Assembly: GCA_035604335.1 (NCBI GenBank)
Contig: DATNIT010000221.1
Coordinates: 1-64,000, forward strand
DNA length: 64,000 bases
DNA from: DASZHJ01 sp035604335
GTDB taxonomy: Bacteria; Pseudomonadota; Alphaproteobacteria; ATCC43930; CGMCC-115725
Direction of reading: 5' to 3'
Position numbers and translations under genes: made by a program. Positions 45,236-54,409 of the stretch are shown here, piece after piece. A model generated the notes under the pieces. It saw only the letters and a program-made list of their open reading frames with translations, ran no database searches and was not told the DNA's origin. The number at the start of each line of letters is the position of its first letter. The stretch's first letter is position 1.

Positions 45236-46612
45236 TCAGCCGGCGTTTCGCACGCCGCCGACCTCCAAAGAGAAGATCGCGCCTCCGCCGGGCCGGCTCG
45301 CGGCCGCCACCGAGCCGCCGTGAGCGGTGGCGATCTCCGCCACAATCGCCAGACCTAGTCCCGCGCCGGATACGCCTCGGCTCCGGCCGCGATGGAATCG
45401 GCGAAAGATCGCTTCCCGCTCGGCTTCGGGTACACCGGGACCACGATCGAGTACCTGGATACTGCCGTCCGCGGAGAGCTCGACCTCGATCGCGGAGCCC
45501 GGCGGCGCATGAGCCAGCGCGTTCTCGATGAGGTTGACGAGAGCCGTTACCAAGGCCGATCGATTGCCGTGGACGATCACGGGTCGCTCGACCTCGGCCC
45601 GGACAAGCTCCTTGCCTTGTCGGATGGCGAGTGGCGCGAGCAAGCTGATCGCCTCGATCACGACGTCGTTGAGATCGACGAGTTGCGCGACGTCGAGGGG
45701 CAGGCTCTCGAGACGAGCCATCTTCAGCAGCTGCTCTACCAGGCGATTCATTCGGTCGACGTCGCGCCGCATCGCATCGATGTCGCCGCCGGGAAGCGCA
45801 TCGAGGCGCGCCGTCAATACCGAGAGCGGCGTGCGCAGCTCATGGGCGGCGTCGGCGGTGAAGCGGCGTTGCACGTCGAGGCCTCTGGCGAGCCGATCGA
45901 GAGCGCTATTGACCGCCGTCACCAGCGGCTCGATCTCGCGCGGCATTCCGGTCAAGGGAAGCCGCCGGGTCGGCTGCTCGGGGCCGATCTCGGTGGCGGC
46001 GATCGAGGCGGAGCTCAGTGGACGCAGGCCGCGCCGAATGGTCAGGACACCCACGAGCACCGCGGCGGCCCCGATGGGCACCAGGAGCCAAAGCGCCGCG
46101 ACGGAGAACTCGGCCATCAAGCTGTCGCGCAGCACGTCCCGGTGATGGCCGTCCTGCGCGACGGCGATACGAATTCCGTCACCAGAGGTCGCGAAGCCAT
46201 AGTAACCGCTGGGCGCGGAGCGGAAGAAGCCGGTGGAGCTCTTTTCGCGCAAGAACGGCTCGAGGAGCGCGGCGGCCTCGGAGCTAGAAGCCGCAACGAC
46301 ATGGTCCGCGCGGTCCAGTACGAGATAGAGGTCGCCGCCCCCGGAGTAGCGATAGGCGGCGTCGAGATCGGGCGGCAGCGACAGCTGCGCCGTGCCGTCG
46401 GATGCCAGGGTCAAGTTGCGCTGGATATCGCGCGCTTGCGCCTGGAGTGCCTGGTCCTCGAGGGAATTCACCGTCGCGAGCGCTCGCCATGCGACCGCCG
46501 CTCCGGCCATCCCGATAGCGATCGCCATGACCGCAGCGAGCCGCCACGCGAGCCGGGCCTGCAGGGACCATTGACCCCGCCGACGCGCTGCTTGCTCGCG
46601 CCCCACCGTCAC
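45236..46612 (-). CDS. Sensor histidine kinase
   Basis: A 458-residue membrane kinase. TM1 (25-47) and TM2 (169-191) bound a periplasmic sensor of about 120 residues. A short HAMP follows, then HisKA with phosphorylated H257 in AAHELRTPLSVL, and an ATPase domain with NLIENALAHAPPG and GAGLGLAIVAEI. It is of the QseC/PmrB-like group that pairs with OmpR-type regulators. Its start overlaps the response-regulator stop by four bases, so the two are coupled. The signal sensed is unknown. Confidence 0.94.
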   Translation of the reverse strand: MTVGREQAARRRGQWSLQARLAWRLAAVMAIAIGMAGAAVAWRALATVNSLEDQALQAQARDIQRNLTLASDGTAQLSLPPDLDAAYRYSGGGDLYLVLDRADHVVAASSSEAAALLEPFLREKSSTGFFRSAPSGYYGFATSGDGIRIAVAQDGHHRDVLRDSLMAEFSVAALWLLVPIGAAAVLVGVLTIRRGLRPLSSASIAATEIGPEQPTRRLPLTGMPREIEPLVTAVNSALDRLARGLDVQRRFTADAAHELRTPLSVLTARLDALPGGDIDAMRRDVDRMNRLVEQLLKMARLESLPLDVAQLVDLNDVVIEAISLLAPLAIRQGKELVRAEVERPVIVHGNRSALVTALVNLIENALAHAPPGSAIEVELSADGSIQVLDRGPGVPEAEREAIFRRFHRGRSRGVSGAGLGLAIVAEIATAHGGSVAAASRPGGGAIFSLEVGGVRNAG

Positions 46613-47286
46613 GGTTGCTGATCCGAGAGGAGGTATCCGACTCCCCGTAGCGTGTGAACTTGCACCGTGGCGCCGGCGTCCTGCAGCTTCCGCCGCAGCC
46701 GATGCACCAGCACCTCGAGCGCATTGGAGCCCAACTCGGCTTCGAAGTTGTAGAGGCTTTGCTCGATCGCCTCGCGGGTGACAACGCGCTCGGCCCGCCG
46801 GAGCAGGAGCTCGAGCAGAGCCATCTCCCGGATGGACAGTGCCACGATGCGGCCGCCGACGGTCACTTGCCGGTGGGCGGTCTCGAGCACGAGGTTCCCG
46901 AACTCGAGCCGCACGCCGAGTGCCGCGTTCGGCCGCCGCAACAAGGCGCGAACCCGGGAGATCAACTCGGGCATGTGGAACGGCTTCAGGACGTAATCGT
47001 CGGCGCCGGAATCGAGGCCGATCACGCGATCCTCGAGCCCGTCCCGAGCGGTCAGAATCAGCACCGGTACCGACGCGCCCCGGCTGCGGAGCGACCGCAG
47101 CAGCGACAGTCCGTTGCCGTCGCCGAGGCCGAGGTCAAGGATGATGGCATCGTAGGTCATGACCGCGACGGCTTCCTCCGCCTCGGCGAGCGACGCGGCG
47201 ATGTCCACGGCGAATCCCGCGCGGCCAAGCGCGCTCGCGGTGAGTTCCGCCAATTCCCGTTCGTCTTCGATCGTCAGCAGCCGCAA
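46609..47286 (-). CDS. OmpR-family response regulator
   Basis: A 225-residue two-domain regulator. The receiver has D51 (IILDLGLGDGNG), the acidic pocket IEDERE and K at VLKPFHMPEL. The C-terminal winged helix (about 125-222) contains ALSIREMALLELLLRRAERV and a recognition helix in LEVLVHRLRRKLQ. It is of the QseB/PmrA/TctD-like type. The box at 47337-47352, 51 bases upstream, matches that before the cytochrome operon, so autoregulation and control of the cytochromes are likely. Confidence 0.94.
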   Translation of the reverse strand: MRLLTIEDERELAELTASALGRAGFAVDIAASLAEAEEAVAVMTYDAIILDLGLGDGNGLSLLRSLRSRGASVPVLILTARDGLEDRVIGLDSGADDYVLKPFHMPELISRVRALLRRPNAALGVRLEFGNLVLETAHRQVTVGGRIVALSIREMALLELLLRRAERVVTREAIEQSLYNFEAELGSNALEVLVHRLRRKLQDAGATVQVHTLRGVGYLLSDQQP

Positions 47287-47336
47287 TTCACAGCCTCCGA
47301 GCCAGCGGGCGGCTCGCTCCAGTCTCGCAGATCGGA

Positions 47337-47352
47337 CTTACACGACCCTTAC
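47337..47352 (-). promoter_or_regulatory. CTTAC-N6-CTTAC direct repeat, probable response-regulator box (autoregulatory)
   Basis: CTTAC half-sites at 47337-47341 and 47348-47352 with an 11-bp period, 51 bases before the response-regulator ATG. Sixteen of 19 bases agree with the box at 45166. The rest of the interval to the hydrolase gene (47287-47561) holds no other recognisable signal. Confidence 0.7.
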
Positions 47353-47561
47353 GGGCGTGTTCTCCGCCGCTGGGTCAGGAATTGCAAGGGTCGGCGGAGC
47401 CGCGTTCAGACGCCCTCACGGTCGCTTCTGGAGTTCGCTTGGGGGCCTTTCCAGGGGCGGGCTTCGGGACTTTTCAGGGCGAATCGCGAAATCAATTGTG
47501 CCTTGCCCCTAAGCGGCGTTCGCGAGATGGTCGGAGCCATTTTCGGAGGGTACGCCGCCTC

Positions 47562-48419
47562 ATGGCCATGTCGATCCGCAATCTGCTCGTGGGGACTCCG
47601 CACGGCTTCTATAGGATGTCCTACACCGAGTGGGCGGGACCGGCGGGCGCGCCGACGGTGGCCTGCGTGCACGGCCTGACCCGCAACGGCCGTGACTTCG
47701 ATATCCTGGCGGAGGCGCTCTCGCGGGAGTTCCGGGTGGTCTGCCCGGATGTGCTCGGGCGGGGCAAGAGCGATTGGCTCGACCAGCCCGAGGACTACGA
47801 TTTTCCCATCTATATCGGCGCGATGGCTCAGCTCATCGCGCGCCTCGACGTGCCCGAGGTGCTCTGGGTCGGCACCTCCATGGGCGGCCTCATCGGCATG
47901 CTGACGGCGGCGCTTCCGCGAGCGCCCATCAAGCGCCTCGTGATCAACGACATCGGGCCTTTGCTCGCCAAGGAGGGGATCGCGCGCATCGCGACCTATG
48001 TCGGCAAGGACCCGAGCTTCGCCGATCTGGCCGCGCTCGAGGCCTACCAGCGAGAGGTCGCCGCCAGCTTCGGCGCGCTTACGGACGCGCAATGGCGCCA
48101 TCTCGCGACCCACGCCGCGCGCACCAAGCCGGATGGCAGCTTGGGCCTCGCTTACGATCCGCGCATCGCCGAGGCGTTCAAGAAAGCCGATCCCGTCGAT
48201 GTCGATCTCTGGCCGCAGTGGGATCGGATCGCTGCTCCCACCTTGGTGCTGCGCGGCGCCAACTCCGATCTCCTGCGCCGTCCCGATGCGCTGGCGATGA
48301 CTCAGCGGGGGCCGCGCGCGAGCTTGGTGGAATTCCCCGGCGTCGGCCATGCACCCGCCCTGATGGCGCCAGAGCAGATCGAGGCCGTGCGCGGCTTCTT
48401 GCTTGGCGGAGCGGGGTGA
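47562..48419 (+). CDS. Alpha/beta hydrolase
   Basis: A 285-residue alpha/beta-hydrolase-fold protein. The oxyanion segment is VHGLTRNGRDFDILAEAL, the nucleophile serine sits in WVGTSMGGLIGML and the histidine in FPGVGHAPAL. The acid is likely the aspartate in VLRGANSDLL. The enzyme is of the esterase/lactonase type; substrate unknown. The start at 47562 (MAMSIRNLLVG) follows a GGAGGG site. It overlaps the downstream methyltransferase start (GTGA), so the two are coupled. Confidence 0.88.
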   Translation: MAMSIRNLLVGTPHGFYRMSYTEWAGPAGAPTVACVHGLTRNGRDFDILAEALSREFRVVCPDVLGRGKSDWLDQPEDYDFPIYIGAMAQLIARLDVPEVLWVGTSMGGLIGMLTAALPRAPIKRLVINDIGPLLAKEGIARIATYVGKDPSFADLAALEAYQREVAASFGALTDAQWRHLATHAARTKPDGSLGLAYDPRIAEAFKKADPVDVDLWPQWDRIAAPTLVLRGANSDLLRRPDALAMTQRGPRASLVEFPGVGHAPALMAPEQIEAVRGFLLGGAG

Positions 48420-49324
48420 GCGAGAAGGCGCGCGCGACCGGCTATCTCGCGCCCGAAGGCTTCGTCGAGGAGTTGCGCGCCGAGCTCGGCGAGGTCAGCG
48501 CATGCCACGGGCGGTTGCTGATCGCGCCGGGCGCGCCGAGGCCCGCGGCATGGGTTGCCAATCGCTGGCTCGATCCCGTCGAGATACCGATCGCCTCCAT
48601 CGGGGATGCCGCCAAGCGACTGCGCGCGATCCAGCGTAACTGGGCGCTCTACCCATGTTCGCAGCACCGGCGTGCGGCGCTCATCGAGGCGAAGTTGCTG
48701 AAGGTGTCGGCGAAGCCGCTCGTCTTTCCCGCGCCCGCTCCCACGGCGCCGCTGGGCTCCTGGACCCTCGTCGACGCCGGCACCCTGCTGGCCTCGGCCC
48801 GCTGCGCGAGTCCGTTTCCGAACGGCGAGGCGCGCTTCGTCGAGGACAAGCAGGCGCCGCCGAGCCGCGCTTATCTCAAGCTCTGGGAGGCGCTGACACT
48901 GCTGGGAGCGCATCCGAAGCGCGGCGAGCTCTGCCTCGATCTCGGCAGCAGCCCCGGCGGCTGGACCTGGGTGCTCGCGAAATTGGGTGCGCGGGTGATC
49001 AGCGTCGACAAGGCACCGCTCGATCCCGGTATCGCAGCCATGGCCGGCGTCGAAATGCGGCGCGAGAGCGCCTTCGGTCTCGATCCCCGCGCGCTCGGCC
49101 CGATCGATTGGCTGTTCTCGGACGTGGTGTGCTATCCCGCGCGGCTGCTTAGGCTGGTCGAGCGTTGGCTCGACGCAGGAACCTGCCGGCGCTTCGTCTG
49201 CACACTAAAGTTCCAAGGTGCAACCGACCACGAAACCGCGCGCCGCTTCGCCGCCATCCCGGGCTCACGGCTGCTGCATCTCCACCACAACAAACACGAG
49301 CTCACTTGGATGATGCCGGGGTGA
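48416..49324 (+). CDS. FtsJ-like SAM-dependent methyltransferase (RlmM-related)
   Basis: A 302-residue methyltransferase. The SAM motif is LDLGSSPGGWTWVLAKLGA. The K-D-K-E tetrad of the FtsJ/RrmJ 2'-O-methyltransferases can be traced: a lysine in SRAYLKLWEA, D in LFSDVVCYP, K in CTLKFQGAT and E in HNKHELTW. It resembles E. coli RlmM, which methylates C2498 of 23S rRNA, although the N-terminal region is short and divergent. GTG start at 48416 overlaps the hydrolase stop. The 3' end overlaps the convergent sulfotransferase by 23 bases. Confidence 0.88.
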   Translation: MSEKARATGYLAPEGFVEELRAELGEVSACHGRLLIAPGAPRPAAWVANRWLDPVEIPIASIGDAAKRLRAIQRNWALYPCSQHRRAALIEAKLLKVSAKPLVFPAPAPTAPLGSWTLVDAGTLLASARCASPFPNGEARFVEDKQAPPSRAYLKLWEALTLLGAHPKRGELCLDLGSSPGGWTWVLAKLGARVISVDKAPLDPGIAAMAGVEMRRESAFGLDPRALGPIDWLFSDVVCYPARLLRLVERWLDAGTCRRFVCTLKFQGATDHETARRFAAIPGSRLLHLHHNKHELTWMMPG

Positions 49325-50162
49325 CGGTTGAGGTGATGGCAGATGCATCGCTCGCGGTGCCGATCGCCGGGCGCGCCTGCGGCTGGCTGGTCTTTCCGCG
49401 CCAAGATCGGAGGGCTTGGGCGCTCGGCGGAATCGCGAGGCCACGCAATGCATCGAGGCTCGCGAAGGTCTCGGACGTGGTCGCATCGAGGGGCTGCGGC
49501 TCATCTCGGCGAGCGGATCCTCGGAGCCGGCGGTTGCGCGCGGCGATCAATGCATCCGCCTGCAGGCCCGTGGCGGTTGCGAGCGGATGCGCCCAGGACG
49601 TGTCATGCACATCGCTCAACGGCTCGTAGCTCACCACGCAGCCGCCGAACATCCTCAGCAACAGCAGCGCGTTGCGGTTGACGCGGTTGTAGTACTTGAC
49701 GAGCGTCTCGAGGTTGGAATGCCCGCGCATCAGTCCACTGCTGGTCGCGAAGGCCTCGAACCGGCGGTAGCTCACGATGATGGTCGGGAAATAGCCCATC
49801 TTGAACGCAGGCTGGACGGCGAAATCCGCGCCTTCCCCTTTGATGTAGCGAGCCACGCGCAGGAGGCTGCGGAGCCGCGACTTCCCCATCGAGCGATAGA
49901 AATCCCACAGATATCGTCGCGGCCCAATGCCCGGCCGGTCCGCGGAAAGGTCGTAGGCATAGCCCATCCAGGCCGCCATGCGGTGAAGCTCGGGATGCTC
50001 GAGAGCGCCGGTGCCGGGGTCCCATTGCTCGGGGGTGCGCATGGCAAACTCGGCACCCGCGTCGGCCAAGATCGAGGCGAGCAGGGTGGAGCCGGAGCGG
50101 CCGGAGGACAGGATGAAGACGCGCCGACGCTCCGGATCCAACGGCGTCTCAGCTGCACTCAT
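49302..50162 (-). CDS. Sulfotransferase-family protein
   Basis: A 286-residue protein whose N terminus carries the 5'-phosphosulfate loop FILSSGRSGSTLLASILADA (residues 16-35). A later MRGHSNLETLVKYYNRVNRN may form the 3'-phosphate site. Bacterial relatives sulfate glycans, lipids or peptides, but many of these genes remain unassigned. The C-terminal third is low in recognisable motifs and ends in an Ala/Ser-rich tail. The start at 50162 (MSAAETPLDPERRR) is nearest to the loop; starts further up are possible. Confidence 0.82.
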   Translation of the reverse strand: MSAAETPLDPERRRVFILSSGRSGSTLLASILADAGAEFAMRTPEQWDPGTGALEHPELHRMAAWMGYAYDLSADRPGIGPRRYLWDFYRSMGKSRLRSLLRVARYIKGEGADFAVQPAFKMGYFPTIIVSYRRFEAFATSSGLMRGHSNLETLVKYYNRVNRNALLLLRMFGGCVVSYEPLSDVHDTSWAHPLATATGLQADALIAARNRRLRGSARRDEPQPLDATTSETFASLDALRGLAIPPSAQALRSWRGKTSQPQARPAIGTASDASAITSTVTPASSK

Positions 50163-50368
50163 GCTCCGGTTTCCCTTCGTGATGCGGCCGATCCTATTTC
50201 CCCCGGGCGTCGGTGCAGTCGACATCGGTGACCATTTATCGTCCGCTCGCGAGCGTCCGGTCAACCTCCCGGTGCCATTATTTCGCCGCTGATCATCACA
50301 AAGATATCCGTGCCGTCGGATCGGCCAGGCTTGGACGAGACGGCCGGGTTAAAACGTTATTGCCGAGC

Positions 50369-51415
50369 ATGGACAGCCTCTACGATCACGCATCCCACCA
50401 TCGCGCACTCCGCGCGGCTGCGCCAATCAGCCTGCGGTTGCCTGACTTCAGGGAACGGGCGCCATGGCTCGGCGGCGACCTCCAGTCGGTTCGGAACTTT
50501 CTGCGCCGACCCGCTATCAGTCTCAAAGCCTATGCGAGCGAGCGGATCGTCCTGCCGCTCGACAGCCAAAGTGGCGACCGCGCGTCTGCGGTCCTGCACC
50601 AGCCGAGCACCGAGACTGCGGGACGTCGCCCCGTCGCGGTGCTAATCCACGGTCTCACCGGATGCGAGGACAGCGTCTACATTCGCGCCGGCGCCGCATC
50701 CCTGCTGGGCGCGGGATTTCCGGTGCTGCGCCTCAATCTCCGGGGCGCGGGACCGACGCGGGCGCGGTGCAGGTTGCATTATCACGCAGGGCAGAGCGAG
50801 GACCTCCGGTTGATGCTGGCTGCGCTCCCCTCGGCTGTGACCGGGAGCGGCATGGTCGCGGTGGGATTCTCCCTCGGCGGCAATCTTCTGCTGAAGTACC
50901 TCGGTGAAGCCGGGTCGAGCGCGGTCATCTCCGCGGCCGCGACGGTCTCGGCCCCGCTCGATCTCACGGCGACCGCTCACCGGCTCGCCGCGCCTCGCAA
51001 CGCGCTTTATCACTGGTATTTTCTCCGGGAGTGCCAACGCGAGGCCCTGGCACCGGCTTCGGCAGTGACGCCGGAGGAGCGCCTCGCGGCGCTCGGCGCT
51101 CAGAACCTATGGCAATTCGACGAGCGGTTCACGGCGCCCAGGAACGGTTTCGCCGGTGCCGAGGATTATTACAGGCGAAATTCCTCGCAAATCTTCATCG
51201 ACGAGATCGCGGTGCCGACCCTGGTGATCCACGCGCTCGATGATCCCATCGTGCCCGACGCCCCCTATCGCGAGTATGACTGGTCGCGCAATCGGCGCTT
51301 GCTGCCGATGGTGCAGCCCAAGGGCGGCCACGTCGGGTTCCACGATCGCCGCGGCGGCACTTGGCATGACCGCGCGATTCTCGCTTTTTTCGAGCGCGCG
51401 CTCAGCCTTTCCTGA
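50369..51415 (+). CDS. YheT-like alpha/beta hydrolase
   Basis: A 348-residue hydrolase. VLIHGLTGCEDSVYIRAGAA and LNLRGAGPTRA are close to YheT/EMB8 hydrolases; the nucleophile is in VGFSLGGNLLLKYLG, the acid in HALDDPIV and the histidine in GGHVGFHDRRGG. The 5' region 50163-50368 has an 85-residue open leader but the start at 50369 (MDSLYDHASHHRALR) fits the family. It ends 14 bases inside hemB on the other strand. Substrate unknown. Confidence 0.87.
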   Translation: MDSLYDHASHHRALRAAAPISLRLPDFRERAPWLGGDLQSVRNFLRRPAISLKAYASERIVLPLDSQSGDRASAVLHQPSTETAGRRPVAVLIHGLTGCEDSVYIRAGAASLLGAGFPVLRLNLRGAGPTRARCRLHYHAGQSEDLRLMLAALPSAVTGSGMVAVGFSLGGNLLLKYLGEAGSSAVISAAATVSAPLDLTATAHRLAAPRNALYHWYFLRECQREALAPASAVTPEERLAALGAQNLWQFDERFTAPRNGFAGAEDYYRRNSSQIFIDEIAVPTLVIHALDDPIVPDAPYREYDWSRNRRLLPMVQPKGGHVGFHDRRGGTWHDRAILAFFERALSLS

Positions 51416-52448
51416 TCCGGCGCGCGGCGTCGACCGCGCTGTAGGTGAGAATGCCGTCCGCGCCCGCGCGTTTCATGCCGATCAGACTCTCTAGGATGAC
51501 GCTGTCGTCGAGCCAGCCTTTCTCGATCGCCGCATGCAGCATCGCGTACTCGCCGCTGACCTGATAGGCGAAGGTCGGCACGCCGAAGCGTTCCTTCACC
51601 CGCCGCACCACGTCGAGATAAGGCATCGCGGGCTTCACCATCACCATGTCCGCGCCCTCGGCGAGGTCGAGCGCCACCTCGCGGAGCGCCTCGTCGGTAT
51701 TGGCGGGGTTCATCTGATAGGTGCGCTTGTCGGCTTTGCCGAGATTGGATTTGGAGCCGAGCGCGTCGCGGAACGGACCGTAAAAGCCCGAGGCGTATTT
51801 CGCCGCATAGGACATGATCTTGACCCGCCCGAGCCCGGCTTCGTCGAGGGCATCGCGGATCGCGCCGACGCGCCCGTCCATCATATCCGATGGCGCGATG
51901 ATGTCGCAGCCGGCCTCGGCTTGCACCAATGCCTGGCGAGTGAGGATTTCCACGCTCTCGTCGTTGGCGACGTCGCCGTCGCGGAGGACGCCGTCGTGGC
52001 CGTGGGTCGTGAAGGGATCGAGCGCGACGTCGCAGAGCACGCCGAGATCGGGATGCGCCGCCTTGACCGCCCGCACGGCGCGGCACACGAGGTTCTCGGG
52101 ATTGACGGCCTCCGCGCCATCGGCCGACTTGCGCTCGAGCGGCGTTACCGGGAATAGCGCGACGCAGGGAATGCCGAGGCTCTTCGCCTCGCCCGCGGCG
52201 TCCACCAGCGCCGGAATCGAAAGGCGGTCGACGTGGGGCATGGACGGCACCGCCGAGCGCGCGGCCGGGCCCTCGTGCACGAAGACCGGCCATATGAAGT
52301 CCGCGGATGTGAGGATGTTCTCGGCGACCATGCGCCGCGTCCATTCGTCGCGCCGGTTGCGGCGCATGCGGACGCGCGGGTAAGCGCCGAGGGGTTGCGA
52401 GGGAGTGCGGGTCACGGGATCTTCCACGCTATGGCGGTCTGTAATCAT
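51402..52448 (-). CDS. hemB: Delta-aminolevulinic acid dehydratase (porphobilinogen synthase)
   Basis: A 348-residue heme-pathway enzyme joining two 5-aminolevulinates. The two active lysines are in MSYAAKYASGFYGPF and DMVMVKPAMPYLD. The metal region reads VALDPFTTHGHDGVLRDG, with no cysteine zinc site, as in other alphaproteobacterial HemB proteins that depend on magnesium or potassium. RVRMRRNRRDEWTRRMVAEN is the usual N-terminal arm. The start at 52448 is selected; one eight codons further up is also open. The 3' end overlaps the YheT-like gene by 14 bases. Confidence 0.95.
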   Translation of the reverse strand: MITDRHSVEDPVTRTPSQPLGAYPRVRMRRNRRDEWTRRMVAENILTSADFIWPVFVHEGPAARSAVPSMPHVDRLSIPALVDAAGEAKSLGIPCVALFPVTPLERKSADGAEAVNPENLVCRAVRAVKAAHPDLGVLCDVALDPFTTHGHDGVLRDGDVANDESVEILTRQALVQAEAGCDIIAPSDMMDGRVGAIRDALDEAGLGRVKIMSYAAKYASGFYGPFRDALGSKSNLGKADKRTYQMNPANTDEALREVALDLAEGADMVMVKPAMPYLDVVRRVKERFGVPTFAYQVSGEYAMLHAAIEKGWLDDSVILESLIGMKRAGADGILTYSAVDAARRIRKG

Positions 52449-52600
52449 AGGAGCGGTGCCGCGAGGTGACAATCCGCGGGTTCAGACGGCGCCGACATGC
52501 GCTCGGGGCGCTTCCGATTGTGCTGCGCCGCGCCAACCGGCAGAATGAGGCGAAACCGTCGCTCGCTTGCGCGTTCGAACGAAGAAAAGGGGCATCGCTC

Positions 52601-53785
52601 ATGGCCGGCTCGACACTCCGCAGCGGCATTTTCCTGGCGCCGTTTCATCCGATCGACGAGGACCCGACGCTCGCGCTGCGCCGCGATATCGAGCTCGTCG
52701 AATGGCTCGACAAGCTCGGCTACGAGGAAGCCTGGATCGGCGAGCACCACTCGGCGGGCTTCGAGATCATCAGCTCGCCGGAGCTGCTCATAGCCGCCGC
52801 CGCCGAGCGGACGAAGCGCATTCGGCTCGGCACCGGCGTGGTGTCGCTGCCCTATCACAATCCTCTCATGGTGGCGAACCGGATCGTGCAGCTCGACCAC
52901 ATGACCATGGGGCGGGTCATGTTCGGCGCGGGGCCGGGCCTGCTCACCTCCGACGCCATGATGCTCGGCATCGATCCCTCCACTCAGCGCGAGCGCATGA
53001 GCGAGGGGCTCGACGTGATCTTGCGCCTGTTTCGCGGCGAGACCGTGACCGAGAAGACAGAGTGGTACACCCTCAAAGACGCGCGTCTGCACCTGCTGCC
53101 GTATACGCGGCCCTATCCCGAGGTCGCCGTTGCCAGCTTGGTGACGCCATCGGGCGGGCGCGCCGCGGGGAAATATGGTCTGGGCATGCTCTGCGTCGCC
53201 GCGACCGTGGAGGGCGCCTTCGACGTGTTGGCGACCAATTGGAAGGTGGCGCAGGAGATCGCGGCCGAGCACGGCCGCACCATGGATCCCGCGGTGCTCC
53301 GGCTGGTCGGTCCCATGCACATTGCGGAGACCCGCGAGCAAGCGCGCGCCAATGTGCGCTACGGGCTGCAGAAGTATCTGGACTACTACCAGGCGATCAA
53401 TCCGGCACGCTTCTCGGACCTTGAGGGGCGCGACCCCGTCGACGTTCTGATCGAGACGGGCCGCGCCGTGATCGGCACCCCGGACGATGCCATCGCTCAG
53501 ATCGATCGCCTGCGCGCGAAGCAGGGCGAGTTCGGCTGCTTCCTCCAGCTCGCCCATAACTGGGCCAATTGGGACGCGACGAAGAAGTCCTACGAGCTTT
53601 ATGCCCGGTACGTCGTGCCGCATGTCCGTGGCTCGAACGCGCACCGCGCGAGTTCCTATGCTTGGTCGTACGAGAACCGCATGGCGTTCACGACGCTCCG
53701 GGATGCCGCGGCCAAGAAGATGTTCGATCAACACGAAGCCGAGCGCGCCGCCAAGGCGAAGGCGCGTGGCCGAGCCGCGGAGTAG
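52601..53785 (+). CDS. LLM-class flavin-dependent oxidoreductase
   Basis: A 394-residue luciferase-like monooxygenase. Segments EEAWIGEHHSAGFEIISSPE, IRLGTGVVSLPYHNPLMVANR and GRVMFGAGPGLLTSDAMMLG are typical of the bacterial luciferase/F420-free FMN group, such as limonene or alkane monooxygenases. The C-terminal tail is Ala/Lys-rich (KMFDQHEAERAAKAKARGR). The start at 52601 follows AAAAGGGG. The substrate is unknown. Confidence 0.9.
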   Translation: MAGSTLRSGIFLAPFHPIDEDPTLALRRDIELVEWLDKLGYEEAWIGEHHSAGFEIISSPELLIAAAAERTKRIRLGTGVVSLPYHNPLMVANRIVQLDHMTMGRVMFGAGPGLLTSDAMMLGIDPSTQRERMSEGLDVILRLFRGETVTEKTEWYTLKDARLHLLPYTRPYPEVAVASLVTPSGGRAAGKYGLGMLCVAATVEGAFDVLATNWKVAQEIAAEHGRTMDPAVLRLVGPMHIAETREQARANVRYGLQKYLDYYQAINPARFSDLEGRDPVDVLIETGRAVIGTPDDAIAQIDRLRAKQGEFGCFLQLAHNWANWDATKKSYELYARYVVPHVRGSNAHRASSYAWSYENRMAFTTLRDAAAKKMFDQHEAERAAKAKARGRAAE

Positions 53786-53889
53786 CGAGCAGGCAAGAGA
53801 ATACGCGGGCATGATTTCGCGGCCGGATGGCAATCGGCAAGGAAGGTTGCTATGCTTTTTCCGGGGGCGATGGACCGACGGGGCTGGGG

Positions 53890-54351
53890 ATGATTAGGGT
53901 TAAGCGGCTGGCTCGGCCGGCCGAGTGGGGCGGGGTGGTTGAGCTGCCGCCGGGGCCAAGCAAGCGCGGGCGCAGCGAGGTTGACGCGCTGGTCGGTCGG
54001 CGGCTCCGCGAGGCGCGGCTCCTTGCGGGTCTTAGCCAAAGCCAGCTCGGCGCGCGGATCGGGGTGACCTTCCAGGCGGTTCAGAAGTACGAGAGCGGCG
54101 AAAATCGTCTCAGCGCGAGCCGGTTGCTCGCGGTGGCCGAGTTCTTGCGCAAACCGATCTCGTTCTTCTTCGGCGACCTCTCGGAGCGCGCTCCGGGGGG
54201 CGAGCTCGCGGGCTTGACGCCGAAGGAGATCAAGCTGCTGCGGTACTATCGCGGCATCGGGACGGAGGAGGGCCGCGACTGGATGCTCAGGCTCGCGAAG
54301 TGCCTGAGCGGCGGGAGCGGACTGAGGCAGGGCACGGGCAAGCCTTTGTAG
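53890..54351 (+). CDS. Xre-family DNA-binding regulator
   Basis: A 153-residue protein with one N-terminal Cro/CI helix-turn-helix in RRLREARLLAGLSQSQLGAR followed by IGVTFQAVQKYESGENRLSA. The second helix is the standard LSQSQLGARIGVTFQ type. A C-terminal half (GELAGLTPKEIKLLRYYRGI) is short and helical, as in small chromosomal regulators. The start at 53890 is the first ATG that includes the HTH with a GGGGCTGGGG site before it. It is followed 58 bases later by a PAS_5-like gene on the same strand. Confidence 0.85.
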   Translation: MIRVKRLARPAEWGGVVELPPGPSKRGRSEVDALVGRRLREARLLAGLSQSQLGARIGVTFQAVQKYESGENRLSASRLLAVAEFLRKPISFFFGDLSERAPGGELAGLTPKEIKLLRYYRGIGTEEGRDWMLRLAKCLSGGSGLRQGTGKPL

Positions 54352-54409
54352 GCAGCAGTTCAGAACCCCGGTACGCGGATGGGCCCGCGGCCGATCGAGG
54401 GCGAGGCGG

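Noticed and set aside
50244..50255. CGCTCGCGAGCG palindrome between sulfotransferase and YheT-like genes
   Set aside because: A 12-base GC palindrome is expected by chance at this base composition and nothing else supports it.
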